The notes: generated from the sequence alone by a model not told the origin. A DNA stretch of 64,000 bases from Solirubrobacteraceae bacterium (GCA_031177685.1 JAPSGI010000007.1:62001-126000); one strand, 5' to 3'. Counted from the stretch's first letter, positions 50,320 to 61,866 are shown. Program-made: numbers and translations.

Positions 50320-53157
50320 ATGTCCGAGAATTCCTTCGATGCCCGCGACACGCTCCGCGTCGGCGAGCGGGAGTACACGATCTACCGCCTCGACGCGCTT
50401 CAGGCCCGCTACGACGTCGCGCGGCTGCCGTTCTCGCTGAAGGTCCTCCTGGAGAACCTCCTGCGCAACGAGGACGGGGTCGCCGTGCGGGCGCAGGACG
50501 TGGAGGCGCTGGCCACCTGGGACGCCGCCGCGGAGCCGTCGAAGGAGATCGCGTTCACGCCGGCCCGGGTGCTCATGCAGGACTTCACGGGCGTGCCCGC
50601 CGTGGTGGACCTCGCGGCGATGCGCGACGCGATGGCGGACATGGGCGGCGATCCGTCGATGATCAACCCGCTGGTGCCCGCGGAGCTGGTCATCGACCAC
50701 TCGGTGCAGGTGGACGTCTTCGGCACCCACCAGGCCTTCGAGCGCAACGCCGAGCTGGAGTTCGACCGCAACCGCGAGCGCTACGCGTTCCTGCGCTGGG
50801 GACAGGGGGCATTCGACGGGTTCAAGGTCGTCCCGCCCGACACCGGGATCGTGCACCAGGTCAACCTGGAGTACCTGGCGCGGGTGGTCTTCGAGCACGA
50901 AGGCGAGGCCTATCCGGACACGCTCGTGGGGACCGATTCGCACACCACGATGATCAACGGCCTCGGCGTGCTGGGCTGGGGCGTGGGCGGAATCGAAGCC
51001 GAGGCGGCGATGCTGGGCCAGCCGATGTCGATGCTGATCCCGCGGGTCGTCGGGTTCAAGCTCAGCGGCGAGCTGCCCGAGGGGGCCACGGCCACGGACC
51101 TGGTCCTCACCGTGACCGAGATGCTGCGCCAGCGCGGCGTGGTGGGGAAGTTCGTCGAGTTCTACGGGCCCGGCCTCTCGACGCTGCCGCTGGCCGACCG
51201 CGCCACGATCGGCAACATGTCGCCGGAGTTCGGCTCGACGTGCGCGATCTTCCCGATCGACGCCGAGACGCTGCGCTACCTGGAGTTCACCGGCCGCCCG
51301 GCCGAGCGGATCGAGCTCGTGGAGGCCTACTGCCGCGAACAGGGGATGTGGCACGACGAGGACTCCGAGGAGCCCACGTACTCCGACACCCTGGAGCTCG
51401 ACCTCGGCGACGTGGTTCCCTCGCTGGCCGGGCCCAAGCGCCCGCAGGACCGCGTCCCGCTCACCGAGTCGCGCGAGCGGTTTTTGGAGGCGCTGGCCGA
51501 CCACCTGCCCGACGACGCCGGCGGCGAAGGCCGCAAGCCGGGCGTGCCTCCGCACGGGGCGATCCGGGACACCACGGAGGACGAGGGGTCGTCGCTGTCC
51601 TTCCCGGCGTCGGACCCGCCCGCCGAGATGGGACCGATCAACGGCGACGGCGCGCGCGTGGCGCACCCCGACCCCCCGCGCGAGCATCGCACGGCGGTGG
51701 CGGAGCGTGCGCGCACCGCGGTCCACGTGAAGATGGAGGACGGGTCCGAGTTCGAGCTCGAGCACGGCCACGTGGTGATCGCGGCGATCACGTCGTGCAC
51801 CAACACCTCCAACCCGTCGGTGATGATCGGCGCGGGCGTGCTGGCGCGCAACGCGGTCCAGCGCGGGCTGCAGGTCAAGCCGTGGGTCAAGACGTCGCTG
51901 GCTCCGGGGTCCAAGGTCGTCACCGAGTACCTGGACCGCTCCGGGCTGACCGAGTACCTGGAGGAGCTGCGCTTCCACCTCGTGGGGTACGGCTGCACCA
52001 CGTGCATCGGCAACTCGGGTCCGCTGCCGCCCGAGATCTCCGCCGCGGTGGACGAGGGGGACCTCGCCGTGTGCTCCGTGCTGTCGGGCAACCGCAACTT
52101 CGAGGGGCGCATCAACCAGGACGTGAAGATGAACTACCTGGCCTCGCCGCCGCTGTGCGTGGCCTACGCGCTGGCCGGGACGATGGAGATCGACCTGTAC
52201 TCGGATCCGCTGGGGACCGACCGCGACGGCAACGAGGTCTTCCTGCGCGACCTGTGGCCCTCCGAGCGCGAGGTGGCCGAGCTGATCGAGAGCGCGGTCC
52301 AGTCGGACATGTTCCGCAAGTCCTACGCCGAGGTGTTCGAGGGCGACGAGCGCTGGAACTCGCTGGAGGTGCCGACCGGCGACCGCTTCGACTGGGACGG
52401 CGACTCGACGTACGTGCGCCATGCGCCGTTCTTCGAGCGGATGGACCCGGAGCCCGCCGCGGTGCAGGACGTCGAGGGCGCGCGGGTGCTCGCGCTGCTC
52501 GGCGACTCGGTCACCACCGACCACATCTCCCCCGCCGGCGCGATCCGCAAGACCTCGCCGGCCGGGCAGTATCTGATCGAGCACGGCGTGGAGCCGAAGG
52601 ACTTCAACTCCTACGGGTCACGGCGCGGCAACCACGAGGTGATGATGCGCGGGACGTTCGCCAACATCCGCCTGCGCAACCTGCTCGCGCCGGGGACGGA
52701 GGGCGGCGTGACGATCCACCTGGACTCCGGCGAGGAGATGTCGATCTACGACGCGGCCATGCGCTACGCCTCCGAGGAGGTGCCGCTCGTCGTGCTGGCG
52801 GGCAAGGAGTACGGCTCGGGCTCCTCGCGCGACTGGGCGGCCAAGGGGACGAAGCTGCTCGGCGTGCGCGCGGTCATCGCGGAGTCCTTCGAGCGCATCC
52901 ACCGGTCGAACCTGGTGGGGATGGGCGTGCTGCCCTTGCAATTCCCCGAGGGCGAATCGGTGGAGTCGCTGGGGCTGACGGGGCGCGAGACGTTCTCGGT
53001 CTCGGGCCTGGACGGCGGCTCGGCCCGGACGGTAACGGTGCGCGCCGACGACCGCGAGTTCGAGGCACGCGTGCGGATCGACACCCCCAAGGAGGTCGAG
53101 TACTTCCGCCACGGGGGGATCCTGCACTTCGTGCTGCGGCGGATGCTGGCGGATTAG
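50320..53157 (+). CDS. acnA: Aconitate hydratase A
   Basis: 945 residues, somewhat longer than the usual 890-930. Iron-sulfur ligands are Cys in [11 protein letters not shown] and the pair in [12 protein letters not shown]. Active-site stretches include [13 protein letters not shown]-like [20 protein letters not shown] and [16 protein letters not shown], with [12 protein letters not shown] starting the swivel domain. An acidic, Pro-rich linker of about 50 residues near 405-455 explains the extra length. It interconverts citrate and isocitrate and may act as an RNA-binding regulator when iron is short, as known for AcnA. Confidence 0.95.
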   Translation: MSENSFDARDTLRVGEREYTIYRLDALQARYDVARLPFSLKVLLENLLRNEDGVAVRAQDVEALATWDAAAEPSKEIAFTPARVLMQDFTGVPAVVDLAAMRDAMADMGGDPSMINPLVPAELVIDHSVQVDVFGTHQAFERNAELEFDRNRERYAFLRWGQGAFDGFKVVPPDTGIVHQVNLEYLARVVFEHEGEAYPDTLVGTDSHTTMINGLGVLGWGVGGIEAEAAMLGQPMSMLIPRVVGFKLSGELPEGATATDLVLTVTEMLRQRGVVGKFVEFYGPGLSTLPLADRATIGNMSPEFGSTCAIFPIDAETLRYLEFTGRPAERIELVEAYCREQGMWHDEDSEEPTYSDTLELDLGDVVPSLAGPKRPQDRVPLTESRERFLEALADHLPDDAGGEGRKPGVPPHGAIRDTTEDEGSSLSFPASDPPAEMGPINGDGARVAHPDPPREHRTAVAERARTAVHVKMEDGSEFELEHGHVVIAAITSCTNTSNPSVMIGAGVLARNAVQRGLQVKPWVKTSLAPGSKVVTEYLDRSGLTEYLEELRFHLVGYGCTTCIGNSGPLPPEISAAVDEGDLAVCSVLSGNRNFEGRINQDVKMNYLASPPLCVAYALAGTMEIDLYSDPLGTDRDGNEVFLRDLWPSEREVAELIESAVQSDMFRKSYAEVFEGDERWNSLEVPTGDRFDWDGDSTYVRHAPFFERMDPEPAAVQDVEGARVLALLGDSVTTDHISPAGAIRKTSPAGQYLIEHGVEPKDFNSYGSRRGNHEVMMRGTFANIRLRNLLAPGTEGGVTIHLDSGEEMSIYDAAMRYASEEVPLVVLAGKEYGSGSSRDWAAKGTKLLGVRAVIAESFERIHRSNLVGMGVLPLQFPEGESVESLGLTGRETFSVSGLDGGSARTVTVRADDREFEARVRIDTPKEVEYFRHGGILHFVLRRMLAD

Positions 53158-54041
53158 GCCAGCAGCTCCCGCAAGTCTCTCTCCACCGCCTCACCGTCGC
53201 GCGTCAACTGCCGCCAGGTGAGGCGTACCACTCTCCACCCGGCTGCTTGCAGGATGCGATCGCGCTCGCGGTCGCGCTCGAAGGCTCGGGGCGTTTCGTG
53301 GGTGGCTCTCCCGTCGAGCTCGACGATGACCCGCTTGTCGCGCCAGACGCAGTCGACCTCGAGGCCTTCGATGAGGACGTTCGTCTCGGGGCGCCTTATT
53401 TTCGCGTCGTCGAGGAAGGCGAGGAACCGGTCCTCGAGTTCGCTGCGGGTGATGTTGGCCGTCCACCTTGTGTTGTTGATCGCCGCTGTGAGGTTCTTGA
53501 CTCCTGGCCTGGTGGCGTGTCGTTGAACGGCGGCATTCAGGGGGAGCCCGGTGTGGAGGCGTTGGATCTCGGCCTGGGCCAGGGCTTTCCTGGCCACGGT
53601 GGTGACCGGGATGCGCTCGTGCGTGGTCCTCTCGTCCTCGGGGAGCTCGGTCCGGTGGAAGCGCAGGCCCGGCCGGCCTCGCCTTCCCAGGGGCACCGTG
53701 ACCTCGATCCTGCCTCCCGGCGTCGGCCGCAGGTCCCACAGCGCCGCCGCCGAGCGATGGCTCAGCACGGCGCCCGGGCCGCCTGCCAGAACGGCGGCCA
53801 TCCAGCGCCCCTTCACGGTGAGGACCCGATGGCCGACGGCGTACACGCCGCGATGCAGCGAATGGAGCCGCCGCACCGCCAGGCGGTGCTCCACCCCACG
53901 CCGGGTCACTCCGAGCTCCAGCAGCTGCACCCGGGATACCACGCCGTACTGGCCCTCGGCGAGCGCCGCAACCGCCGCGTCCACCGACCGCGTGCGACAT
54001 TGACCACATATATCGGGGTCAATGTCGCACGGGTCCGGCAT
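53154..54041 (-). CDS. AbiEi-like winged-helix plus DUF559 (Vsr-like) nuclease-fold protein
   Basis: 295 residues from ATG 54041; a GTG at the VDAAVAAL position is a possible later start. The N-terminal part ([40 protein letters not shown]) is the AbiEi-type antitoxin fold. The C-terminal DUF559 part carries [18 protein letters not shown] and GWRVVRLTW, as in Vsr-like PD-(D/E)xK enzymes. Such genes are scattered in actinobacteria singly, without an AbiEii partner, which is missing here too. A 15-bp-arm inverted repeat covers its first codons. Stops interlock with acnA (TTAG). Confidence 0.8.
   Translation of the reverse strand: MPDPCDIDPDICGQCRTRSVDAAVAALAEGQYGVVSRVQLLELGVTRRGVEHRLAVRRLHSLHRGVYAVGHRVLTVKGRWMAAVLAGGPGAVLSHRSAAALWDLRPTPGGRIEVTVPLGRRGRPGLRFHRTELPEDERTTHERIPVTTVARKALAQAEIQRLHTGLPLNAAVQRHATRPGVKNLTAAINNTRWTANITRSELEDRFLAFLDDAKIRRPETNVLIEGLEVDCVWRDKRVIVELDGRATHETPRAFERDRERDRILQAAGWRVVRLTWRQLTRDGEAVERDLRELLA
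53991..54031. repeat. Inverted repeat with perfect 15-bp arms at the start of the DUF559 gene
   Basis: Arms CGTGCGACATTGACC (53991-54005) and GGTCAATGTCGCACG (54017-54031) surround an 11-base AT-rich loop. It lies over codons 4-17 if translation starts at 54041, and would be a leader hairpin or operator if it starts later. Confidence 0.6.
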
Positions 54042-54099
54042 GGGGCCCGAGCCTGGCAGCTTCTCGGTTGCGGTCGTTACGCCGAAAGCTAAGAAACGC

Positions 54100-55113
54100 C
54101 TACAAGAGGCCGACGATGTAGGCGCAGTCCCAGTTGTGGGCTCCGGCGCCTCCGCGCCAGATGCGGGCGGCGACGCGGTCCTGCTCGGCCTTGGAGGCGA
54201 GGTAGGCGTGCGGGCCGCGGCCGCCGAAGCCGCTCCAGGTCGAGGGGATGATCTGGTAGTAGCCGCTGGCTCCGGCCCAGTTCGGCGGGTGGTTGTAGCC
54301 GCCGGACTCGCACTGGACGATCGACCACGGGATGGCCCATGGGCCGCCCGGGCCGTAGTGGGACATCGACGAGCGCGACTCGCCCTGCAGGCGCTCGAGC
54401 TCGCGCTCCAGGCGGCGGCGGGACCCGCGGGCGTCGCGCAGGGCAGCGGCGCGGGCGGCGCGGACGCGCTCGGCGGCCGCGCGGCGGCGGGCGAGCAGCT
54501 CGCCCATGGAGGCCAGCGCCGCGTGCTGCTTGCGCACCGCTTCGGTGATCCGCTGCTGGCGCGCGCGCAGGCGGCCCAGCCGCCGGGTCGCCAGGCGGGA
54601 GGCGTCGCGCGCGCGGCGGACGCGGCGGATCGTCGCCTCGTCCTGCTCCTTGATGCGGCGCAGGAACTCCGCCCGCTCGAGCAGGTCGGCGAAGCCGCGC
54701 GACGACAGTACGACCGTGACGAGGTCCGGCTTGCCCGCCGTGTACATCTCGCGCAGCCGGCGCGAGAGCAGGCGGCGCGAGAAGGCCAGGCGGCGCTTCA
54801 GCGCGGCCAGCCGCCGGCGCTCGCGCAGAAGGTCGGCCACGATGCGATCGAGCCTCGCCTCGTTCGCGTTCAGCTCGGTCTGCACCTGCGCGCGGCGGCG
54901 CTCGATGATCGCCACCTGGCGCGCCAGCCGGGCGGCGATCCGCTCGAACGTCGCCACGCTGGCCTCCAGCCGCTGCTCGGTCGAGCGCTTGGAGTCGATG
55001 CGCTCCTGCAGCTCGCCGGCGGACTGCGCCCCCGAGGACAGCGGCAGGGCGGCCCAGGCCGCGAGCGCGGCGGCGATGGGGAGGAGCGCGAGGAGGACGC
55101 GGACGCGGGCCAT
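54100..55113 (-). CDS. Secreted coiled-coil protein with an Rpf/transglycosylase-like domain
   Basis: 337 residues. Signal peptide with LLALLPIAAALAAWAAL; residues 30-245 form a long charged coiled coil, as in PcsB and NlpC/CHAP partners that are regulated by FtsEX. The C-terminal domain of about 85 residues reads IPWSIVQCESGGYNHP and GASGYYQIIPSTWSGFGG, the Rpf/lysozyme-like fold with catalytic Glu. It would cut glycan strands during growth or revival. No ftsEX gene is present beside it. Confidence 0.88.
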   Translation of the reverse strand: MARVRVLLALLPIAAALAAWAALPLSSGAQSAGELQERIDSKRSTEQRLEASVATFERIAARLARQVAIIERRRAQVQTELNANEARLDRIVADLLRERRRLAALKRRLAFSRRLLSRRLREMYTAGKPDLVTVVLSSRGFADLLERAEFLRRIKEQDEATIRRVRRARDASRLATRRLGRLRARQQRITEAVRKQHAALASMGELLARRRAAAERVRAARAAALRDARGSRRRLERELERLQGESRSSMSHYGPGGPWAIPWSIVQCESGGYNHPPNWAGASGYYQIIPSTWSGFGGRGPHAYLASKAEQDRVAARIWRGGAGAHNWDCAYIVGLL

Positions 55114-55254
55114 GCGAAAGCGGCCGAACCCGCCGAAATGCAGGGGAGTTGCGGCCGGCCGGCCACGCTAGCACGGGCCTGGGCCGCTGGCGACGAGCTG
55201 TGCAAAAGCGCACGTTGTTATGAAACACGCCGGTCGCTGTGGGAGCATCGCGCG

Positions 55255-56682
55255 GTGCGCCTGCTCGCGGCCACCCTCTTCGCCACGCTCGCCCTGGCCT
55301 CCGCGGCCCCGGCCGCCACCTTCGCCCCGGTGGCCAGCCCCGCCGTCGGGATGGAGGACGAGAACGTGATCTTCAGCCCCCAGGCGGCGCAGGTCGCGGC
55401 GCAGTGGCGCGCCTTCGGCGTGGACTACGTCCGCATCCAGGCCTACTGGAACGCGATCTCCCCCGCGCCGCGCTCGACCAGGATGCCCACCGGGTTCGTT
55501 CCCTCCGACCCGAACAGCCCCGGGTACAACTGGGCGCCACTGGACGCCGCGATCGCCGCCGTGCACGACAACGGCATGCGGGTGATGCTGACGATCAACC
55601 AGTCCGGCCCGCGCTGGGCGAGCACGCAGCCGAGCGTGAGCACCCCGTCGTGGAAGCCCAGTCCCACCCGCTTCGCCCAGTTCGCCAGCGCGGTGGCGCG
55701 CCGCTACGGGACGCGGGTCGACCGCTACCTCGTCGGCAGCGAGCCCAACCAGCGCGCCTTCCTGGCCCCGCAGTACGTCTGCGTGGGCCGGACCTGCACC
55801 CCGTCGGCGCCCCAGCAGTACCGCAACCTGCTCAACGCCGCCTACCCCGCGATCAAGCGCGCCGACTCCCGGGCGCAGATCCTCATCGGCGAGCTGGCGC
55901 CGATCGGCAGCCCGCCCAGCCGCACGGGCGGCGTCTACCCCATGCTGTTCATCCGCGAGCTCGCCTGCGTGACGTCCAGCTACCGCCCGCTGCGCGCCGC
56001 GCGCTGCCGGGGCTTCCGCGCCGTGCGCGGCGACGGGTTCGGCTACCACCCCTACGTCAACAGCAAGACCGCGCCAACGGTTCCTCAGAAGAACCCGCAG
56101 CTGGCCAAGATCGGCGACCTGCCGCGGCTGCTGGGCGTGCTCGACCGCCTGACGCGGGCTCGGCGCATGTACTCAAACACCGGCCGCTTCAACCTCTACC
56201 TGACCGAGTTCGGGTACCTGACCAACCCGCCCAACCGCCGCTACGGCGTCTCGCTGGGCCTCCAGGCCCGCTACCTCGCCCAGTCGGCGTACATCGTGTG
56301 GAAGCTGCGCTCACGCGTGAAGCTCATCACCCAGTACGAGTGGAACGACGACCGCACCTTCCCCACCGGCCTGCGCTTCATCACCGGGCGCCCGAAGCCC
56401 TCCTACTTCCAGTTCCCCAACCCGTTCTGGGTCGACACGAGCCGCGGGCTGAGCCGCGCGCTGTTCTGGGGCCAGGTACGCCCCGACGCGCAGCGCCGGG
56501 TCACGTTCCAGGTCCGGCCCCGCGGCGCGAGCACGTTCCGCCCCGCCGGGTCGGCCACCACCGACTCCGGCGGCTACTTCGCCCGCACCATGCGCGCGCT
56601 CGGCGGCGCCGCCTACCGCTACCAGTACGTGACGGCGGCCGGCACGATCACCAGCCAGACGTTCACCACGCCGCGCTCCTAG
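55255..56682 (+). CDS. Secreted glycoside hydrolase (clan GH-A-like), paralogue of the 45-kb gene
   Basis: 475 residues, start GTG 55255. Signal peptide with LFATLALASAAPAA. The barrel shows VDYVRIQAYWNAISP, acid/base Glu163 in GSEPNQRAF and nucleophile Glu318 in YLTEFGYLTNPP. The Asn before the acid/base Glu, normally strict in clan GH-A, is Ser162. YHPYVN and QYEWND are further barrel-end matches with the paralogue. A C-terminal beta domain of about 75 residues follows. There is no poly-Pro loop. The sugar is unknown. Confidence 0.8.
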   Translation: MRLLAATLFATLALASAAPAATFAPVASPAVGMEDENVIFSPQAAQVAAQWRAFGVDYVRIQAYWNAISPAPRSTRMPTGFVPSDPNSPGYNWAPLDAAIAAVHDNGMRVMLTINQSGPRWASTQPSVSTPSWKPSPTRFAQFASAVARRYGTRVDRYLVGSEPNQRAFLAPQYVCVGRTCTPSAPQQYRNLLNAAYPAIKRADSRAQILIGELAPIGSPPSRTGGVYPMLFIRELACVTSSYRPLRAARCRGFRAVRGDGFGYHPYVNSKTAPTVPQKNPQLAKIGDLPRLLGVLDRLTRARRMYSNTGRFNLYLTEFGYLTNPPNRRYGVSLGLQARYLAQSAYIVWKLRSRVKLITQYEWNDDRTFPTGLRFITGRPKPSYFQFPNPFWVDTSRGLSRALFWGQVRPDAQRRVTFQVRPRGASTFRPAGSATTDSGGYFARTMRALGGAAYRYQYVTAAGTITSQTFTTPRS

Positions 56683-57143
56683 CCGACCGACTCGAAGCGC
56701 TCCACCAGCGCGCGGAAGAAGTCGGCGCGGGTGATCACGCCGCGCACCTGCCCGTTTTCCACCACGGGGATGATCAGCACGCGGTGGTGCAGGAACGTCT
56801 CGGCGAGCTCGACGTCGGAGAAGTCCGAGCCGACGTCGATGTGCTCGGTGTTGGCGTGCTTGCGCACCGACTCGTCGCGGCAGCTCAGCCGCCGCTCCAG
56901 CTGGGCGTCGATCGTCTTGGAGACGAAGCGCGCCGAGGTCAGCTCGCCCACGTAGCCCGGGAACAGCGCCTGCATGAACTCACGCTCGCCGAAGATCCCG
57001 AACAGCCGGCCGTCGTCGTCGACCACCGGCAGCGCCGGCAGTCCCGACTCCACCACCTGGCGCGCTGCCGCCGGGACCAGCTCGTCCGCGCGCAGCAGCG
57101 GCGCCTCGCGGATCGTCAGCTGGCCGAGCGCGTTCGGGCTCAT
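56679..57143 (-). CDS. Two-CBS-domain protein
   Basis: 154 residues. Two CBS repeats: AARQVVESGLPALPVVDDDG in the first and LAETFLHHRVLIIPVVENG in the second, each followed by a V-x-G-I/V motif. CBS pairs sense adenosine nucleotides and switch the activity of partner proteins. Its ATG overlaps the stop of the transporter gene upstream, so it is almost certainly that transporter's soluble regulator. The stop interlocks with the hydrolase gene in CTAG (56679-56682). Confidence 0.9.
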   Translation of the reverse strand: MSPNALGQLTIREAPLLRADELVPAAARQVVESGLPALPVVDDDGRLFGIFGEREFMQALFPGYVGELTSARFVSKTIDAQLERRLSCRDESVRKHANTEHIDVGSDFSDVELAETFLHHRVLIIPVVENGQVRGVITRADFFRALVERFESVG

Positions 57144-58396
57144 AGGTAGCGCAGGGCGATGTACCCGGTCGCGATCACCATCGACAGCAGCGTGACAGGC
57201 AGGCCCACGCGAAGGAAGACCATGAACCCGATCGGCCGCCCCGACCGCTGCGCCATCCCGGCCGCCGCGACGTTCGCCGCGGCGGCGATCAGCGTCGCGT
57301 TCCCGCCGAAGCAGGCGCCGATCGCCAGTACCCACCAGTAGGCGTCGTCGGACTTCTCCGCCCCCTGGAGCTGCTCGACCACCGGGATCATCGTCGCCGT
57401 GAACGGGATGTTGTCCACCACGCCGGACGCGAACGCGGACACCCACGCGATCCCCAGCAGCTCCGCCGTGCGATCGCCGTCCGTCGCGCTCGCGATGCCG
57501 TCGGCGATCTCCTGGATCGCCCCGCGCTCCTCCAGCGCGCCCACCATCACGAACAGGCCGAGGAAGAAGAACAGCGTGCTCCACTCGATGCCCGACAGCG
57601 CCTTCTCCACCGACTGGCGCGTGACCAGCAGCATGATCGACGCGCCCGCCAGCGCGACCGTCGCCGGCTCCAGGTGCAGCTGCTTGTGCACGAAGAAGGC
57701 GAGGATCGTGAGCACCAGGACGGGACCGGTGCGGCGCAGCTCGTCGGCGTCCTCGATCGACTTGCGCGCGTCCAGCTCCATGACGCGGTCGCGCGCCTCG
57801 GGCGCGATCTGCAGGCGCCGCCGGTAGAACAGGTACAGCACGCCGGTCACGACCACGAACGTGAAGATCGCCAGCGGCGCCAGGTTGGAGATGAACGCGC
57901 CGAAGGAGAGCCCCGTGGCGCCCGCGATCATGATGTTCGGCGGGTCGCCGATCAGCGTGGCCGTCCCCCCGATGTTGGACACGAGGATCTCGATCAGGAC
58001 CAGCGGGATCGGGTCGATGTCCAGCGTGTCGGCCAGCAGGAACGTGATCGGCACGACCAGCAGGACCGTCGTCAGGTTGTCCAGGAACGCCGACAGGACG
58101 GCCGTGGTGAGCGCCAGGGCGACCACCACGCCCAGCGGCCGGCCGCGCGAGATCTGGCCGGCCCGGATCGCCATGTAGTTGTAGACGCCGGTCGCCTCGG
58201 TCAGGCGAACCACGAGCATCATCCCCGCGAGCAGGCCGAGCGTGTTGAAGTCGACCGACTCGATCGCGTGCTCCTGGTCGATCGTCTGCGTGAGCAGGAC
58301 CGCGACGGCCCCGATCATCGCCACCTTCGTGCGGTGGACCCGCTCGCTGGCGATCAGGGCGAGCGCGGCGGCGAAGACGACGATGGCGGTGGCCAC
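57140..58396 (-). CDS. ArsB/NhaD-type (SLC13 superfamily) ion transporter
   Basis: 418 residues, start GTG 58396, about eleven hydrophobic helices. Ion-transporter superfamily marks: FNTLGLLAGMMLVV, FLDNLTTVLLVVP, NIGGTATLIGDPPNIMIAG with the helix-break motif, and the repeat in GVVDNIPFTATMIPV and FGGNATLIAAAANV. The group contains NhaD sodium/proton antiporters and ArsB arsenite exporters; no Ars genes are near, so sodium/proton or carboxylate transport is as likely. The CBS protein is translated directly after it and may gate it by nucleotide level. Confidence 0.88.
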   Translation of the reverse strand: MATAIVVFAAALALIASERVHRTKVAMIGAVAVLLTQTIDQEHAIESVDFNTLGLLAGMMLVVRLTEATGVYNYMAIRAGQISRGRPLGVVVALALTTAVLSAFLDNLTTVLLVVPITFLLADTLDIDPIPLVLIEILVSNIGGTATLIGDPPNIMIAGATGLSFGAFISNLAPLAIFTFVVVTGVLYLFYRRRLQIAPEARDRVMELDARKSIEDADELRRTGPVLVLTILAFFVHKQLHLEPATVALAGASIMLLVTRQSVEKALSGIEWSTLFFFLGLFVMVGALEERGAIQEIADGIASATDGDRTAELLGIAWVSAFASGVVDNIPFTATMIPVVEQLQGAEKSDDAYWWVLAIGACFGGNATLIAAAANVAAAGMAQRSGRPIGFMVFLRVGLPVTLLSMVIATGYIALRYL

Positions 58397-58441
58397 GGGC
58401 GGCAGTCTTCCAGGCGCGACCGGCGGGGCACCGCCCGCCGG

Positions 58442-58447
58442 TAACCT
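58442..58447 (+). promoter_or_regulatory. -10-like TAACCT before the M42 peptidase
   Basis: TAACCT ends 9 bp before ATG 58457, with no Shine-Dalgarno sequence between. Confidence 0.4.
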
Positions 58448-58456
58448 GCGCGCCCC

Positions 58457-59515
58457 ATGCCCGTCCCGGACACGCTGCGTGCGCTGCTGACCGCCCCCGG
58501 GCCTTCGGGCTACGAGACGGCGCCGGCGCAGGTCTGGCGCGAGGCCGCGGGCGCCTTCGGCGCCGAGGTGTCGGGCGACACGCTCGGCTCCTCGGTGGCG
58601 CGGGTCGCCGGCACGGGCGATGGCCCGCGGCTCGCCGTCGTCGGCCACATCGACGAGATCGGGTTGATCGTCACCCACGTCTCCGACGAGGGCTTCCTGC
58701 ACTTCATCGGCGTCGGCGGCTGGGACGCGCAGATCCTGGTGGGCCAGCGCGTGGAGGTGATCACGCGCGACGGCCCGATCCCCGGCCTGGTGGGCAAGAA
58801 GCCGATCCACCTGCTCGAGGAGGAGGAGCGCAAGAAGGTGGCCGAGGTCAAGGACCTGCACATCGACGTGGGCGCGCGCGACGGCGACCAGGCGCGCGAC
58901 ATGGTCCGCATCGGCGACGTGGCGGTGATCTCCGGCGGGCCGGTGGAGATGCCCAACGAGCGCCTCGCCTCGCGCTCGCTGGACAACCGGCTGGGCGCTT
59001 ACGTGGCGCTGGAGGCGGCGCGGCTGGTGGCGGCGGACGGCGGCGCGGCCGGCGAGGTGGTCGCGGTGGCGCCGGTGCAGGAGGAGATCACCTTCGCGGG
59101 CGCGCGCACCAGCGCGTTCTCGCTGGAGCCCGACGTCGCCGTCGTCGTGGACGTGACGCACGCGACCGACGCGCCCGGCATCGACACCAAGCGGTCGGGC
59201 AAGCACGAGCTGGGCTCGGGGCCGGTGATCGAGCGCGGCTCGACGATCGCACCGGCGGTGTTCGAGCTGCTGCACGACACCGCGACCGAGGAGGGCATCC
59301 CGTTCACGGTCTCGGCCTCGGCCCGGCACACCGGGACCGACGCGGACGCCATCCACATCTCGCGCGCGGGGGTGCCGACGGGGATCGTCTCGATCCCGCT
59401 GCGCTACATGCACTCGCCCGTCGAGCTGGTGGCGCTGTCGGACGTGGAGGCCGCCGCGCGGCTCGTCGCGGCCTTCGCGCGGCGCCTGGACGGCGCGACT
59501 TCCTTCGCGCGGTGA
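58457..59515 (+). CDS. M42-family metallo-aminopeptidase
   Basis: 352 residues. The two-metal site reads GHIDEIGLIV (His, Asp), the bridging Asp in RSLDNRLGAYVALE, the general-base pair in VAPVQEEITFAGA, Asp in VVVDVTHATD and the last His in RYMHSPVE. This set defines M42 tetrahedral aminopeptidases and deblocking peptidases. It would free N-terminal residues of small cytoplasmic peptides. The stop overlaps the GTG of the HAD gene by four bases. Confidence 0.92.
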   Translation: MPVPDTLRALLTAPGPSGYETAPAQVWREAAGAFGAEVSGDTLGSSVARVAGTGDGPRLAVVGHIDEIGLIVTHVSDEGFLHFIGVGGWDAQILVGQRVEVITRDGPIPGLVGKKPIHLLEEEERKKVAEVKDLHIDVGARDGDQARDMVRIGDVAVISGGPVEMPNERLASRSLDNRLGAYVALEAARLVAADGGAAGEVVAVAPVQEEITFAGARTSAFSLEPDVAVVVDVTHATDAPGIDTKRSGKHELGSGPVIERGSTIAPAVFELLHDTATEEGIPFTVSASARHTGTDADAIHISRAGVPTGIVSIPLRYMHSPVELVALSDVEAAARLVAAFARRLDGATSFAR

Positions 59516-60204
59516 CGAGCGACGGCGGCGTGCTGCTGCTGTTCGACATCGACGGGACCCTGCTGCTGAAGGCCGCTGACGCCCACCGCGACGCCCTGCA
59601 CGCCGCCCTGCGCGAACTCCACGCGATCCCCGATCCCGGGATGGCGCGCGTGCAGCCGGCGGGCCGGACGGACGGGGAGATCGCGCGCGCGATCGCGCTG
59701 CAGTGCGGCGTGAGCGCGGACGCGATCGACCGGCGCGCCGACGCGGTCCGCGCGGCGTGCTGCCGCGAGTACGCGCTGCGGGTGCCAGACTCGCTGGCGG
59801 CGCACGTCGCGCCGGGGGTGCCGGACCTGCTGGAGGAACTGTCGGGTCGCGAGGGGGTGCGCCTGGCGGTGGTGACCGGGAACTTCGAGCCTGTCGCGCG
59901 GCTCAAGCTGGCGCGCGCCGGGCTCGGCCACTACTTCGAGCGCGGCCAGGGCGGGTTCGGGTCGGACTCCGAGGACCGGGCCGACCTGCCGGGCGTCGCC
60001 CGCCGGCGAGCGGGGACCGACGGGCGTCCCTGGCCGCGCGAGGACACGATCGTGATCGGCGACACGCCCAACGACATCGCCTGCGCCCGGGCGGACGGCG
60101 TGCGCGTGTTCGCGGTGGCCACGGGCCCCTTCGCGCCCGACGAGCTGCAGGCCGCCGACGCCGTGGCCGCCGACGCCGCGGAGCTCCGCGCGTTGTTGCC
60201 TTAG
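59512..60204 (+). CDS. HAD-superfamily phosphatase
   Basis: 230 residues, start GTG 59512. HAD motifs: LLLFDIDGTLL (nucleophile and acid/base Asp), VVTGN for motif II, a missing strong Lys before motif IV, and VIGDTPNDIACA for metal Asp. The cap is helical and inserted between motifs I and II, as in phosphoglycolate-phosphatase-like enzymes. The substrate is a small phosphate ester, unknown. It is translationally coupled to the M42 peptidase. A hairpin overlaps its stop. Confidence 0.87.
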   Translation: MTSDGGVLLLFDIDGTLLLKAADAHRDALHAALRELHAIPDPGMARVQPAGRTDGEIARAIALQCGVSADAIDRRADAVRAACCREYALRVPDSLAAHVAPGVPDLLEELSGREGVRLAVVTGNFEPVARLKLARAGLGHYFERGQGGFGSDSEDRADLPGVARRRAGTDGRPWPREDTIVIGDTPNDIACARADGVRVFAVATGPFAPDELQAADAVAADAAELRALLP

Positions 60205-60223
60205 CCGCCTATATCGCGGCTAA
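60201..60223. terminator. Hairpin between convergent HAD and ettA genes
   Basis: TTAGCCGC and GCGGCTAA are perfect eight-base arms around CTATATC, and the HAD stop codon lies in the left arm. It is the only convergent junction here with a clear symmetrical hairpin and space (37 bp), fitting a two-way terminator. Confidence 0.5.
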
Positions 60224-60241
60224 CTCCACGCGGCGGGCGGC

Positions 60242-61858
<1,617 letters not shown>

Positions 61859-61866
61859 GGCCCGCC

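Noticed and set aside
49408-52584. Very long open frame on the minus strand opposite acnA, in frame with the histidine kinase
   Set aside because: It is antisense to a strongly conserved aconitase, and its translation is Arg/His/Leu-rich low complexity typical of high-GC shadow frames. Only the part up to 49407 has kinase motifs.
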